Of a DNA stretch of 38,703 bases, positions 23,916 to 32,955 are shown piece by piece. The DNA is from Hyphomonadaceae bacterium. Its GTDB lineage: Bacteria > Pseudomonadota > Alphaproteobacteria > Caulobacterales > Hyphomonadaceae. The DNA lies in assembly GCA_028285145.1 (NCBI GenBank), contig JANQQC010000049.1:1-38703 (forward strand), written 5' to 3'. The notes under the pieces are model-generated. The model worked only from the letters and a program-made list of their open reading frames with translations. It was not told where the DNA came from and did no database searches. The position numbers and the translations under genes were made by a program. Numbering within the stretch: the stretch's first letter is position 1; each line of letters starts with the position of its first letter.

Positions 23916-24641
23916 GTGTTCAAGGCGAGCGTCATTACTCTCTTTCCAGAGGCCTTCCCCGGCCCGCTTGGTGTTTCCATCATCGAGCGCGCCCGGACTG
24001 AGGGCCTATGGTCGTTGGAGACGGTTGACCTGCGCGCCTTCGGCATCGGCAAACACCGCAAGGTGGATGATCCGCCCGCAGGCGGCGGCGCGGGGCTCGT
24101 CATGCGGGCCGATGTTGCGGCTGATGCGATCGACAGCCTGCCTGATGATGGCCGTCCAAGGCTCTACATGTCCCCGCGCGGCAAACCGCTGACACAGGCA
24201 AGGGCGCGCTCTCTCGCGGAGGGCCCTGGCGCGGTGATGCTCTGCGGCCGATTCGAAGGTCTGGACGAGCGTGTGATCGAGGCTCGCAACCTTGAAGAGG
24301 TCTCCATCGGCGATTTCGTCCTCGCAGGCGGCGAAATCGCAGCTCAGGCGCTCATTGAATCATGCGTCCGGCTGTTGCCGGGGGTGGCTGGAAATCAGGC
24401 CTCGCTGGAGGATGAAAGCTTCGAATCCGGCCTTCTGGAATACCCGCAATATACCCTGCCGCGCGAATGGGAGGGTCAGGGCACGCCGGATGTGCTTTTG
24501 TCCGGTGATCACAAGCGCATTGCGCAATGGCGTCGCAGCCGCAGTGAGTTGTTGACAAAACAGCGCCGCCCCGATTTATGGGCCGCTTACCCTCAAGGGC
24601 CAGAGTTTCGAGCGTCGGAGACGGACGATGAACGTGATTGA
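23916..24641 (+). CDS. trmD: tRNA (guanine37-N1)-methyltransferase
   Basis: A 241-residue knotted methyltransferase that uses S-adenosylmethionine to make m1G37 in tRNAs and so prevents frameshifting. Motifs in order: TLFPEAFPG near the start, [17 protein letters not shown] (about 49-65), the knot segments [12 protein letters not shown] (about 109-120) and [11 protein letters not shown] (about 129-139), and late [14 protein letters not shown]. It starts with GTG at 23916. Its last 14 bases overlap the start of rplS, the usual trmD-rplS arrangement; no rimM or rpsP is seen upstream, which differs from the common operon. Confidence 0.95.
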   Translation: MFKASVITLFPEAFPGPLGVSIIERARTEGLWSLETVDLRAFGIGKHRKVDDPPAGGGAGLVMRADVAADAIDSLPDDGRPRLYMSPRGKPLTQARARSLAEGPGAVMLCGRFEGLDERVIEARNLEEVSIGDFVLAGGEIAAQALIESCVRLLPGVAGNQASLEDESFESGLLEYPQYTLPREWEGQGTPDVLLSGDHKRIAQWRRSRSELLTKQRRPDLWAAYPQGPEFRASETDDERD

Positions 24642-25197
24642 ACAATTGGAAGCCGATGAGGTGGCACGCGTCACCGAAGGCAAGAGCATTCCTGAGTTTT
24701 CGCCGGGCGATACCCTCGCCGTGAACGTGCGGATCAAGGAAGGCGAGCGCGAGCGCGTCCAGCGCTATGAAGGCGTCTGCATCGCCCGCGCCGGCAAGGG
24801 CGTGAACGAGAGCTTCACGGTCCGCAAGATCTCTTTCGGTGAAGGCGTCGAACGGGTTTTCCCGGTTGTCTCGCCGATGATCGAAAGCATTGAAGTAAAG
24901 CGGAAGGGCCGCGTTCGCCGCGCCAAGCTTTACTATCTGCGCGATCGCCGCGGTAAGTCTGCCCGGATCGCCGAGCGGACCACCGGCCACGGCATGGAAA
25001 CGGTTGAAATCGCCGTTTCCAAGACCGAGCGCAAACGTCAGAAGGCCGCTGAAAAGCAGGCCCGCAAGGAAAAAGCCGCCGCCGACCGCGAAGCCGCTGC
25101 GAAGGCGAAAGCTGAAGCCGCTGCCGCCGAGGCCGCCGCTGCAGAGGCAGAAGCTGCCGCATCCGAAGCCGAGACCGAGGCACCTTCCAAGGACTAG
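24628..25197 (+). CDS. rplS: 50S ribosomal protein L19 with long Ala/Glu tail
   Basis: A 189-residue L19. Residues 1-120 are the conserved core at the ribosomal subunit interface ([30 protein letters not shown], then [15 protein letters not shown] and [17 protein letters not shown]). Usual length is 115-130 residues; the last 60 or so form a highly charged, Ala-rich tail ([22 protein letters not shown]...), which looks like a helical or disordered extension common in some alphaproteobacteria. The ATG lies inside the end of trmD, so expression is coupled. An intrinsic terminator follows 26 bases after the stop. Confidence 0.96.
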   Translation: MNVIEQLEADEVARVTEGKSIPEFSPGDTLAVNVRIKEGERERVQRYEGVCIARAGKGVNESFTVRKISFGEGVERVFPVVSPMIESIEVKRKGRVRRAKLYYLRDRRGKSARIAERTTGHGMETVEIAVSKTERKRQKAAEKQARKEKAAADREAAAKAKAEAAAAEAAAAEAEAAASEAETEAPSKD

Positions 25198-25222
25198 GTT
25201 TTCCGGCATCGGCCAGACAAAG

Positions 25223-25254
25223 AGCGCGCCTCCTTCAACGGGGCGCGCTTTTTT
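25223..25254 (+). terminator. Intrinsic terminator after rplS
   Basis: The stem AGCGCGCC (25223-25230) pairs with GGCGCGCT (25242-25249) around an 11-base loop and is followed by a run of six T (25249-25254). It closes the trmD-rplS transcript and separates it from leuC. Confidence 0.9.
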
Positions 25255-25339
25255 CTTGCCCGCCAGACGCTTGCGCGGCATCGCCGCCTCTTGCCCCGCC
25301 GGTCTGGCAATGTCATTTCCCCGCCTTCAGGAGACGTGA

Positions 25340-26737
25340 ATGACCGGCAAGACGCTCTACGACAAGATCTGGGATGCCCACCTCGCCCATAGCGACGCTG
25401 CAAGTGGGGAAAGCCTCCTCTATATCGATCTTCACCTCATTCATGAGGTGACGACCCCTCAGGCCTTTGCCGGGCTTAAAGCCGCAGGCCGCCTCGTTCG
25501 CCGTCCGGACCTCACCCTCGCTGTGGCCGATCACAACACGCCCACAGAGGGGCAGTCCCTCGGCATGGCCGGCGTCCATGATCCGGACGCCCGCAACCAG
25601 CTTGAAACCCTCACCCGCAACGTCGCCGAACATGGCATCGAGTTCTTTCCGATGGGCGACCTGCGTAACGGCATCGTCCACGTCGTCGGGCCTGAACAGG
25701 GCCGCACCCAGCCGGGCATGACCATTGTCTGCGGCGACAGCCATACCTCCACGCATGGCGCGTTCGGCGCGCTCGCTCATGGCATCGGCACGTCAGAAGT
25801 CGAACACGTCCTCGCCACTCAAACGCTGCGCGCGCGCAAGATGAAGAACATGGCCATCGAGGTCTCCGGCACGCTGCCGGATGGCGTCACGGCCAAGGAC
25901 CTGGCGCTCCACCTTATCGCGGAGATCGGCACCGCTGGCGGCACCGGCTACGTCATGGAGTATCGCGGCGAAGCCATCGAAGCGCTCTCCATGGAAGGGC
26001 GGATGACACTCTGCAATCTCTCCATTGAAGGCGGAGCCCGGGCCGGGCTCGTCGCACCGGATGAGAAGACCTTCGAATACATGAAAGGCCGGCCCGCAGC
26101 GCCAAAGGGCGGTGCCTGGGAAATGGCCCAGCGCTATTGGGAAACGCTGAAATCCGACGATGACGCCAATTGGGATTCCGTCATCAGGATTCGCGCCGAA
26201 GACGTCGAGCCAACCGTGACTTGGGGCACGAGCCCCGAGCAGGCGATTCCGCTCTCGGCGAACATTCCGGCCCCAGATTATTTTACCGATCCGGTAAAAC
26301 GCGCCGCGTGCGAACGTGCGCTCGACTATATGGGTCTTGAAGGCGGCGCTCCGATTGCCGGCACTCCGGTTCAGCGCGTCTTCATCGGCTCCTGCACGAA
26401 CAGCCGGATCGAGGATCTGCGCGCCGTTGCTGAAATCGCTAAAGGCGCGCAAGTGGCCGACGGCGTCCGTGCGATGATCGTGCCCGGCTCTGGCCTGGTT
26501 CGCGCGCAGGCCGAGGCCGAAGGGCTGGACGCGGTCTTCACCGAGGCTGGCTTTGAATGGCGCGAACCCGGCTGCTCCATGTGTCTCGGCATGAACCCGG
26601 ATATCCTCGCCCCCGGCGAGCGCTGCGCGTCCACTTCGAACCGCAATTTCGAAGGCCGGCAGGGCCGAGGTGGGCGCACCCATTTGATGAGCCCGGCGTT
26701 GGCGGCAAGAGCGGCTGTCACCGGGGTGATTGGCTGA
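25340..26737 (+). CDS. leuC: 3-isopropylmalate dehydratase large subunit
   Basis: A 465-residue aconitase-family subunit; with LeuD it isomerises 2-isopropylmalate to 3-isopropylmalate in leucine synthesis. The three [4Fe-4S] ligands are visible: Cys352 in [13 protein letters not shown], and Cys412 and Cys415 in [13 protein letters not shown]. The N-terminal [10 protein letters not shown] and the [22 protein letters not shown] segment are characteristic. AGGAG lies upstream. leuD is more than 3.8 kb downstream, separated by cysK and several small genes, so the cluster is loose. Confidence 0.96.
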   Translation: MTGKTLYDKIWDAHLAHSDAASGESLLYIDLHLIHEVTTPQAFAGLKAAGRLVRRPDLTLAVADHNTPTEGQSLGMAGVHDPDARNQLETLTRNVAEHGIEFFPMGDLRNGIVHVVGPEQGRTQPGMTIVCGDSHTSTHGAFGALAHGIGTSEVEHVLATQTLRARKMKNMAIEVSGTLPDGVTAKDLALHLIAEIGTAGGTGYVMEYRGEAIEALSMEGRMTLCNLSIEGGARAGLVAPDEKTFEYMKGRPAAPKGGAWEMAQRYWETLKSDDDANWDSVIRIRAEDVEPTVTWGTSPEQAIPLSANIPAPDYFTDPVKRAACERALDYMGLEGGAPIAGTPVQRVFIGSCTNSRIEDLRAVAEIAKGAQVADGVRAMIVPGSGLVRAQAEAEGLDAVFTEAGFEWREPGCSMCLGMNPDILAPGERCASTSNRNFEGRQGRGGRTHLMSPALAARAAVTGVIG

Positions 26738-26807
26738 CATCACCCTTTAGTTGCCACGCCGTCCTGTTTGACCGACAGTTCCGCCTCAAAATCACGGAGG
26801 CGATAAC

Positions 26808-27791
26808 ATGGCCGATACAGTGAAACTCGAGGGCGGTGTTGCGGTCGATGGCCCGCGCGGGCGCATCTATGGCTCGATTCTGGAAACAGTCGGTTCCACC
26901 CCGCTCATTCGCGCGGAGAAGTTCGCCAATGCGCACGGGATCAAGGCCGACCTTCTCTTCAAATGCGAGTTCTTCAATCCACTGGCGAGCGTGAAGGATC
27001 GGATCGGTCTCAACATGGTCCTCGCCATGGAAGCGGACGGGCGCTTGAAGCCGGGCGGCGTGCTGGTCGAGCCGACTTCCGGTAATACCGGCATCGGCCT
27101 CGCCTTCGTCGCCGCCGCGCGTGGTTACCGCCTGATCCTGACCATGCCGGAAAGCATGTCGATTGAGCGCCGCAAGATGCTGGCCCTGCTTGGCGCGGAG
27201 CTCGAGCTGACCCCGAAGGAGAAAGGCATGGGCGGCGCGATCGAGAAGGCGAAGGAATTGCTAGGCTCGATCGAAGGGGCAGTCATGCCGAGCCAGTTCG
27301 ACAATCCGTCCAATCCCGAAATCCATGAGAAGACGACAGCCGAGGAAATCTGGACCGATACCGATGGCGCGGTCGATGCGGTCATTTCCGGCATCGGCAC
27401 TGGCGGAACATTCACCGGGACAGCCCGCGTGCTGAAAGCGCGCAAGCCGGAAGTGAAGGTGATCGCGGTGGAGCCGGCGGCGAGCCCCGTCCTTTCGGGC
27501 GGCGAGCCCGGCCCGCACATCCTTCAGGGCATCGGCGCAGGGTTTATTCCGGGAAACGCAGATACCAGCCTGATCGATGAAGTCGTGACGGTCGACAATG
27601 AAAAGAGCCTCGAAATGGCGCGCCAGCTGGCACGGCTGGAAGGCATTCCGGGCGGCATTTCATCCGGGTCGGCAGCGCTTGCGGCCGTCGAGGTTGGCTC
27701 GCGCGATGACATGGCCGGCAAGACCCTCGTCGCTGTGCTGCCATCCTTCGCCGAACGCTACATCTCCTCGCTTCTTTTCGAAGGACTCTGA
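26808..27791 (+). CDS. cysK: Cysteine synthase A (O-acetylserine sulfhydrylase)
   Basis: A 327-residue PLP enzyme that makes L-cysteine from O-acetylserine and sulfide in the cytoplasm. The PLP lysine is Lys63 in NPLASVKDRIG; PTSGNTGIGLAFVAA and the phosphate loop SGIGTGGTFTG (about 196-206) follow, and SGGEPGPHILQGIGAGF is the family's substrate loop. GGAGG precedes the ATG. It sits between leuC and a GNAT gene. The 70-base space upstream contains no clear cysteine regulator site that I can name. Confidence 0.93.
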   Translation: MADTVKLEGGVAVDGPRGRIYGSILETVGSTPLIRAEKFANAHGIKADLLFKCEFFNPLASVKDRIGLNMVLAMEADGRLKPGGVLVEPTSGNTGIGLAFVAAARGYRLILTMPESMSIERRKMLALLGAELELTPKEKGMGGAIEKAKELLGSIEGAVMPSQFDNPSNPEIHEKTTAEEIWTDTDGAVDAVISGIGTGGTFTGTARVLKARKPEVKVIAVEPAASPVLSGGEPGPHILQGIGAGFIPGNADTSLIDEVVTVDNEKSLEMARQLARLEGIPGGISSGSAALAAVEVGSRDDMAGKTLVAVLPSFAERYISSLLFEGL

Positions 27792-27798
27792 CGGTCCC

Positions 27799-28464
27799 AT
27801 GACTTTGAAGAACTGGACCCCGCGCGAACGCCCGGGGCAGGAACCGCTTGTGGGGACCCGCGTCGCGCTGGAACCGCTCGACTGGGACATTCACGGCAAA
27901 GCCCTGTTCGAAGCCATAGCCGGCAAGCGTAATCATGCGCTGTGGGATTACATGCCCATAGGTCCTTTCGATGACCGGAAGGAGTTTCAGAAGGTTTTCG
28001 CTTACGTCGTCGAGACGTTGGACTGGGAAACGCTCGTCATTCGGCGCAAGGGCAGCGGCGAAACGCTCGGCTCGGCAAGCTATATGCGAATCCGCGAACC
28101 TCATGGCAGCGCGGAAGTCGGATGCGTCGCTTTCGGCGATGATCTGAAACGCACGCCTGAAGCCACGGAAGCCATGTATCTGATGGCGCATCACGTTTTC
28201 GAGGATCTCGGCTATCGCCGCTATGAGTGGAAGTGCAACAACGCCAACGAAGCCTCGCGCCGCGCGGCGGAACGATTTGGCTTCGCCTTCGAGGGTGTCT
28301 TCCGAAACGATATGGTGGTGAAGGGTGAGAGCCGCGATACAGCGTGGTTTGCTATGACGGATGCAGACTGGCCCGCGATCCGGACTGGCTTCGAGACATG
28401 GCTGTCGCCTGACAATTTCGATGCGTCTGGCCAGCAACGCCGCAGTCTCGCCGACTGCCGCTAA
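27799..28464 (+). CDS. GNAT family acetyltransferase (RimJ/RimL-like)
   Basis: A 221-residue acetyltransferase of the Gcn5 superfamily, using acetyl-CoA. The second half has the typical RimL-type pattern: [10 protein letters not shown]-like strand, then AEVGCVAFGDDLKRTPEATEAMYLM and GYRRYEWKCNNANEASRRAAERFGFAFEGVFRND. Substrate is unknown; N-terminal or small-molecule acetylation are both possible. The ATG at 27799 lies eight bases after the cysK stop and is preferred because conserved sequence begins only there; the longer frame upstream overlaps cysK. It is probably co-transcribed with cysK. Confidence 0.82.
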   Translation: MTLKNWTPRERPGQEPLVGTRVALEPLDWDIHGKALFEAIAGKRNHALWDYMPIGPFDDRKEFQKVFAYVVETLDWETLVIRRKGSGETLGSASYMRIREPHGSAEVGCVAFGDDLKRTPEATEAMYLMAHHVFEDLGYRRYEWKCNNANEASRRAAERFGFAFEGVFRNDMVVKGESRDTAWFAMTDADWPAIRTGFETWLSPDNFDASGQQRRSLADCR

Positions 28465-28539
28465 TCGTGTTTGCCGCTCCATTGCCGCGCTGTTAACCTT
28501 CCCGCGCCGGGCACAACCGGCGTACTCGGGAGGAAGACA

Positions 28540-28875
28540 ATGAAGAAAACGATTTCAGTGGCGCTTGCTGTATTCGCGCTGGCAGCCCCCGCCTTTGCAG
28601 CATCCATGACCATAAGTTTCGCGGCAGATGAGGGCGGCGACCCCCTCGTCATCACTTTCGATGGCGAAGGCACAGCCAGCGTGGAAGGCAGCGAAGACAC
28701 ATTCGCCTATACATGGAATGAGGAAACACGCGAGCTGTGCGGCGACGCGACCGGAGAAGGCGAAGTCTGCGCGACCATGGCTGAATCCGGCGATCCGGAA
28801 GTCGGCCAGTCGACCGCCTACACAACATCAGCGGGCACGAGCGGCACCGCTACCATCACCGCAATGTCTGAGTAG
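28540..28875 (+). CDS. Small secreted acidic protein
   Basis: A 111-residue protein with a clean signal peptide (MKKTISVALAVFALAAPAFA, cleavage before ASM) and an acidic mature domain of about 90 residues with two cysteines (in RELCGDATGEGEVCATM). GGAGGAAG lies upstream of the ATG. No family is recognised; a periplasmic beta-rich domain with one disulfide is likely. A terminator follows 19 bases after the stop. Confidence 0.72.
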   Translation: MKKTISVALAVFALAAPAFAASMTISFAADEGGDPLVITFDGEGTASVEGSEDTFAYTWNEETRELCGDATGEGEVCATMAESGDPEVGQSTAYTTSAGTSGTATITAMSE

Positions 28876-28893
28876 TCAGGCCCGCGACGGCAG

Positions 28894-28928
28894 AAACGGT
28901 GCCTGCCTGACGCGGCGGGCACCGTTTT
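28894..28928 (+). terminator. Intrinsic terminator after the small secreted protein gene
   Basis: AAACGGTGCC (28894-28903) pairs perfectly with GGCACCGTTT (28918-28927) across a 14-base loop, followed by one more T and then a mixed tail. The A-run and T-run lie within the stem, so it may act in both directions. Confidence 0.75.
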
Positions 28929-29012
28929 CGATTGGTCCACCGTGCGCTAAGCCGATGTCTATGCGGACGCAGGACTTCCCATGATCGACAATGGCACTTC
29001 GGGCATAATCCG

Positions 29013-29471
29013 ATGACCGGCGGGCAGGTCCGCGGCGTGCTGGGGCTTGTCGCCGGCGCGGGCATGCTCTGGGCCGCGATCGTCTGGCCGGATGGCTTCA
29101 ATGACACCCCGCTCTGGATTCGCATCGTGTTTGGCGGATTCGGAGCGATCTTGCTCGTGGCTGGTCTTGCAAGCCTGTCCCATGATCGCCGCAAAACCGA
29201 AGCGCTCCGCAACGTCATCCCACAACGCGCCGATGTCCGGGTCGCCAAGGTCGAGGATGAGGACTCCACCTCCTACTACGCCTTCCTGACCATTGGCGGC
29301 GAGAAGTGGCGTGTCCCGCTCGCGGGCGGCAGCGCCGATCGTGCGCTTGCCGGAACAGCAGGCGAGGGCCGGGTGTGGTTCAGCCCGGACACCGGCCTGC
29401 CAGTCGCCGTCGAGTATGACGGCCAGCAACTCTCAACCATACCCACAGCCAACAAGGTGCCCACCGCATGA
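29013..29471 (+). CDS. Two-pass membrane protein of unknown function
   Basis: A 152-residue protein with two membrane segments (about residues 7-26 and 35-55), each with Trp/Gly-rich edges, followed by a soluble C-terminal domain (about 60-152) that contains a beta-rich VAKVEDEDSTSYYAFLTIGGEKWRVPL stretch. The layout resembles DUF3592-like proteins, but I do not claim a family. The ATG at 29013 keeps the first membrane segment near the N-terminus. Its stop overlaps the ATG of the VOC gene by four bases (29468-29471), so they are coupled. Confidence 0.62.
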   Translation: MTGGQVRGVLGLVAGAGMLWAAIVWPDGFNDTPLWIRIVFGGFGAILLVAGLASLSHDRRKTEALRNVIPQRADVRVAKVEDEDSTSYYAFLTIGGEKWRVPLAGGSADRALAGTAGEGRVWFSPDTGLPVAVEYDGQQLSTIPTANKVPTA

Positions 29472-30280
29472 TCAAGGGTCTCGACCACTTTCTCATTCTC
29501 ACTGCTGACATCGATGCGGGGGCCGCGGCCTATGAAACACTGCTCGGCCGGCCCGCATCTACCCGGTTTGAACACGATGGCGCGGCCATGGCTGTCTTCG
29601 GTCTCGGCAACACGGCGGTGGAACTGATGGCTCCGGCAGGAGACAGCGGCATAGCCCCGCGCCTGCGCGAGCTTCTCGAAGCAGACGGTGAGGGCCTGAA
29701 ATCCATTGCCTTCGCGACCGACGATCTGGAAGGCGAAGCGCGAACGCTGGAGCGGCGTGGCCTGTCGCCCGGCGATATCACGAAGGGCGCGCGTCTGCGC
29801 CGGTTCCGGCTGAGCGATGATCGCATGGCCGGCGTGAAGGCCTTCGTGGTGGAGCCAAAGCCGCTGGAGGTCTCTGTCGATGACCTGCCCGGCGCAGTCT
29901 CCGGGCTTGATCATATCGTGGTCACGACGCCGAATCCGGATCGCGCCGCCGCACTCTATGGCGCGCGGCTTGGTCTGCCGCTCCGGCTCGACCGCATCAT
30001 TGAGCAGTTCTCGACGCGGTTCCTGTTCTTCAAGACGGGCGGGGTGATCTTCGAGGTTGTCTCTTCGACGAAGGACGGTGTTGATCCATCCAGCCCGGAC
30101 AGCCTGATGGGGCTGACCTATGAGACCAGGAATCTCGACGCGGCCCACGCCCGGCTAAGCGCGACCGGTCTCGACATTTCCGAAATGCGCAAGGGCCGCA
30201 AGCCGGGCAGCCGTGTGTTCACAGTGCGAAACGGCACACTCGGCGTACCGACCCTGTTCATCTCTCACGAGCGCGGCTGA
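29468..30280 (+). CDS. VOC superfamily protein with two glyoxalase-like domains
   Basis: A 270-residue protein made of two VOC-fold halves: the first starts LDHFLILTADIDAGAAAYETLLG (1-130) and the second LDHIVVTTPNPDRAAALYGARLG (about 141-270). Conserved His and Glu residues that usually bind metal are present in the LDH and later ELMA/FEVV-type strands. VOC proteins include glyoxalases, dioxygenases and antibiotic-binding proteins, and the activity here is unknown. The start is coupled to the preceding membrane protein gene. The 3' end overlaps by 16 bases a minus-strand small membrane protein gene. Confidence 0.82.
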   Translation: MIKGLDHFLILTADIDAGAAAYETLLGRPASTRFEHDGAAMAVFGLGNTAVELMAPAGDSGIAPRLRELLEADGEGLKSIAFATDDLEGEARTLERRGLSPGDITKGARLRRFRLSDDRMAGVKAFVVEPKPLEVSVDDLPGAVSGLDHIVVTTPNPDRAAALYGARLGLPLRLDRIIEQFSTRFLFFKTGGVIFEVVSSTKDGVDPSSPDSLMGLTYETRNLDAAHARLSATGLDISEMRKGRKPGSRVFTVRNGTLGVPTLFISHERG

Positions 30281-30438
30281 TTCTCATTATCCGGAACGAG
30301 TTCGGCATCAGCGGTCTTGCTGGCGGGCAGGCGGGAGAGAATGACAACCCAGATGGCGAGTCCGACCATCATCAGAATGAGGATGGCAAACCCGACCAGT
30401 GCGGCGATTGCGAGCGGGTCAACAACCAGATTGCCCAT
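30265..30438 (-). CDS. 57-residue small membrane protein
   Basis: A minus-strand frame of 57 codons with an excellent ribosome binding site (AAGGAG) seven bases before the ATG at 30436-30438. The product has one long hydrophobic stretch (about residues 9-36) and a charged C-terminal tail ending NENQPRS. No family is recognised. It ends inside the VOC gene on the opposite strand (16-base overlap). The leuD promoter region lies behind it, so the two are divergent across about 165 bases. Confidence 0.65.
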   Translation of the reverse strand: MGNLVVDPLAIAALVGFAILILMMVGLAIWVVILSRLPASKTADAELVPDNENQPRS

Positions 30439-30573
30439 GGAAAGCTCCTTCTTCGGGCCTTAATCTGCTGGCCAATAGGCCGCATTCCGGGCGTGCGGTC
30501 ACTCAAGGAAACTACCTAGAAAGGCTGGATTTTTCGCGCGTTGGGACCCGTTTTCCGGTGCCTGGCTTGTTCA

Positions 30574-30591
30574 AAGCGCCCATGGGCGCTT
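30574..30591. promoter_or_regulatory. Perfect 18-bp palindrome upstream of leuD
   Basis: The sequence AAGCGCCCATGGGCGCTT is its own reverse complement and ends 12 bases before the leuD ATG. On the mRNA it would form a hairpin next to the ribosome binding site. It could be an operator or a translational control element. The palindrome contains an ATG followed by Gly, Ala and a stop, a three-codon mini-frame. Confidence 0.5.
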
Positions 30592-30603
30592 AAAGACGGA
30601 ACC

Positions 30604-31233
30604 ATGAAAGCCTTCACGACCCTGACCGGCACTGCCGCGCCTCTCCTTGAGAAGGGCAAGCCGATGCCGAATGTCGATACCGACATGATCATCCCCAAGC
30701 AGTTCCTGAAGACCACGGAACGCACTGGCCTCTCCAAGGGCCTGTTTCACGAATTAAAGACAAATGCCGACGGTTCGCCCAATCCGGATTTCGTCCTCAA
30801 CCGCCCGGCCTACTCCAATGCGTCCATTCTGATTGCCGGCGAAAACTTTGGCTGCGGGTCTTCGCGCGAGCATGCCCCCTGGGCGCTGCTCGATCAGGGC
30901 ATCACCTGCGTGATCGCGCCGAGCTATGCCGATATCTTCCACAATAACTGCTACAAGAATGGCGTGCTGCCGATCGCGCTGCCGCTGGATGTGGTCGAGG
31001 CGCTTGCCGCTCAGGCCGGCGGCGCGAACCACGTGTTCACGGTCGATCTGGAAGCGCAGACAGTGACCGGGCCGGATGGCGTGGTTCACAGCTTCGATGT
31101 GGATGAAGGCCGCAAGGCGAACCTCATGAAGGGTCTGGATGAGATCGGTGCGAGCCTTGAGGCGGGTGCGGCCATCGACGCCTTCGAGGAGAAACGCCGC
31201 CTGACCACGCCCTGGCTGGAGCGAGCATCGTGA
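30604..31233 (+). CDS. leuD: 3-isopropylmalate dehydratase small subunit
   Basis: A 209-residue LeuD, the swivel subunit of isopropylmalate isomerase. Family marks: [18 protein letters not shown] (about 20-37), [17 protein letters not shown] (about 79-95) and [18 protein letters not shown] (about 108-125). The ATG at 30604 starts the conserved [14 protein letters not shown] region; an upstream in-frame ATG would include an unrelated extension crossing the palindrome. Its stop overlaps the GTG of the first ABM protein by four bases, which ties those two genes in translation. Confidence 0.95.
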   Translation: MKAFTTLTGTAAPLLEKGKPMPNVDTDMIIPKQFLKTTERTGLSKGLFHELKTNADGSPNPDFVLNRPAYSNASILIAGENFGCGSSREHAPWALLDQGITCVIAPSYADIFHNNCYKNGVLPIALPLDVVEALAAQAGGANHVFTVDLEAQTVTGPDGVVHSFDVDEGRKANLMKGLDEIGASLEAGAAIDAFEEKRRLTTPWLERAS

Positions 31234-31532
31234 TCATCGTCGAGGCAAGCGCGCGCATTCCAGACGGGACGTGGGAGCAGGCCAAACCTGTCATGGAGGC
31301 CATGATCCTTGCCAGCCGTGAAGAAGAAGGCTGCGTCGAATATGCCTACAGCCTCGATATCATCGACAACTCTGTCATGCGGGTGATCGAGCGTTGGAAG
31401 GATATGGACGCGCTGGAATTCCATTTCGCAACGCCGCACATGGCGACCTTCCGCGCCGCCCTTGCCGAGCTTGCTCTGACAGATCTCTCTATTCGCATGT
31501 ACGACGCTGAACCGCAGGCCCTGCCGATATGA
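31230..31532 (+). CDS. ABM-fold (YgiN-like) monooxygenase-type protein, copy 1
   Basis: A 100-residue dimeric ferredoxin-like protein of the antibiotic biosynthesis monooxygenase (ABM) superfamily, with [11 protein letters not shown] at the start, [12 protein letters not shown] in the middle and W...[11 protein letters not shown] near the end. Members include quinol monooxygenases and heme or small-molecule oxidases, and activity here is unknown. GTG at 31230 overlaps the leuD stop. The next gene is a close paralogue with the same EGC/PHM pattern, overlapping by four bases. So both are translated with leuD. Confidence 0.8.
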   Translation: MIIVEASARIPDGTWEQAKPVMEAMILASREEEGCVEYAYSLDIIDNSVMRVIERWKDMDALEFHFATPHMATFRAALAELALTDLSIRMYDAEPQALPI

Positions 31533-31831
31533 TCATCGTTGAGGGGTATGTGCGTATGCAGAATGCTGGCGACTTCGAGACCGTTCGCGCCGCTGCCGAA
31601 GCGCAGATTGCGTCCAGTCGTGCAGAGGGTGGCTGTATCGACTACACTTACGCCATCGATGTGCTCGATCCCCAGATCATGCGCGTCCTTGAGAAGTGGC
31701 AGAGCTGGGAAGCGCTGGAGGCGCATTTCAGGGAGCCGCATATGGACGCCTGGCGCGCCGCACTGGCAGACGTGAAGTTTCTGGAGCGGTCCATCCGCGC
31801 ACATGACATAAGCGAAACACGAGACGTTTAG
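31529..31831 (+). CDS. ABM-fold (YgiN-like) monooxygenase-type protein, copy 2
   Basis: A 100-residue paralogue of the preceding protein: it shares MIIVE at the start, GGCIDYTYAIDVLD, IMRVLEKWQSWEALEAHFREPHM and a closing SIRAHD, with roughly 40% identity by eye. ATG at 31529 overlaps the stop of copy 1 (ATGA). leuB begins three bases after its stop. Tandem duplication inside a leucine gene block is the most notable point; function is not known. Confidence 0.8.
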   Translation: MIIVEGYVRMQNAGDFETVRAAAEAQIASSRAEGGCIDYTYAIDVLDPQIMRVLEKWQSWEALEAHFREPHMDAWRAALADVKFLERSIRAHDISETRDV

Positions 31832-31834
31832 ATA

Positions 31835-32878
31835 ATGACACAGACCCTGCTGCTCCTGCCCGGTGACGGGATCGGACCGGAAGTGCTGGCCGAAGCCCGA
31901 CGCGTGGCCGAAGCCGTTGCCCCTGATCTTGCCTTCGAAGAGGCGCTGGTTGGCGGTGCATCCATCGATGCTCATGACATTCCGTTGACCGATGACGTGT
32001 TGGCGCAGGCGAAAACCTCCGATGCGGTTCTGCTCGGCGCAGTCGGCGGTCCGAAGTGGGAGGCCACGGACCGCGACAAACGCCCCGAGGCGGGTCTGCT
32101 CGGCCTGCGCAAGGGGCTCGACGTCTTTGCCAACCTCCGCCCGGCCTTTTGTTTCCCGTCACTGGTCGCTGCCTCCAGCCTGAAGCCGGAGCTTGTCGCC
32201 GGGCTCGACATCATGATCGTCCGCGAGTTGACGAGCGGGGTCTACTTCGGTGCGCCGCGTGGCGTGGAGCCGGGCGTCAAAGGCTACGACACCTCGATCT
32301 ACACCGCGGACGAAGTGGAGCGCGTCGCCCGCGTCGCCTTTGAGATCGCCCGTGGCCGCGATGGCCGCGTTTGCTCGGTTGAGAAGTCCAACGTTATGGA
32401 AACCGGCCTGTTCTGGCGTCAGCAAGTGACCAAGGTCCACGGCGTCCATGGCAGCGGGGTTGAGCTGTCGCACATGTATGCTGATGCCTGCGCGATGGAG
32501 CTTGTGCGCCAGCCCAAGCAGTTCGACGTGATCCTGGCGGGCAATCTCTTCGGGGATATTCTTTCCGATGAAGCGGCCATGCTTACCGGATCCATCGGCA
32601 TGTTGCCCTCGGCCTCGCTTGGGTCTGCAGGCACGCCAGGTCTGTTTGAGCCCGTTCACGGCTCGGCACCGGACATTGCCGGGCAGGGCGTCGCCAATCC
32701 ATGTGCGGCGATCTTGTCCATGGAAATGGCACTGCGCTGGTCGCTCGGACGCGGCGATGCGGCCAACGCCGTTTTCGAGGCTGTGTCGAAGGCGCTGGAA
32801 GGCGGTGCCCGCACCAAAGACCTTGGCGGGAGCCTCTCGACCCGCGAAATGGGCGATTTGATCCTGTCCGGGCTTTAG
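31835..32878 (+). CDS. leuB: 3-isopropylmalate dehydrogenase
   Basis: A 347-residue NAD-dependent enzyme that oxidises and decarboxylates 3-isopropylmalate to the leucine keto acid precursor. Visible marks: LLPGDGIGPEVLAEARRV at the N-terminus, VRELTSGVYFGAPRG in the middle with the substrate-binding Arg, EKSNVMETGLFWR, and the NAD-site region GNLFGDILSDEAAMLTGSIGMLPSASLG. The gene begins three bases after the stop of the second ABM gene. Length is normal. It is the last of the three leu genes here. Confidence 0.96.
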   Translation: MTQTLLLLPGDGIGPEVLAEARRVAEAVAPDLAFEEALVGGASIDAHDIPLTDDVLAQAKTSDAVLLGAVGGPKWEATDRDKRPEAGLLGLRKGLDVFANLRPAFCFPSLVAASSLKPELVAGLDIMIVRELTSGVYFGAPRGVEPGVKGYDTSIYTADEVERVARVAFEIARGRDGRVCSVEKSNVMETGLFWRQQVTKVHGVHGSGVELSHMYADACAMELVRQPKQFDVILAGNLFGDILSDEAAMLTGSIGMLPSASLGSAGTPGLFEPVHGSAPDIAGQGVANPCAAILSMEMALRWSLGRGDAANAVFEAVSKALEGGARTKDLGGSLSTREMGDLILSGL

Positions 32879-32955
32879 ACGCCCCTACGTCAGGCTTGTG
32901 TCGGGCGAGCGGGGACTTACTGTAAATCGGGAAAACAACATACAGGGAGGCCGGC

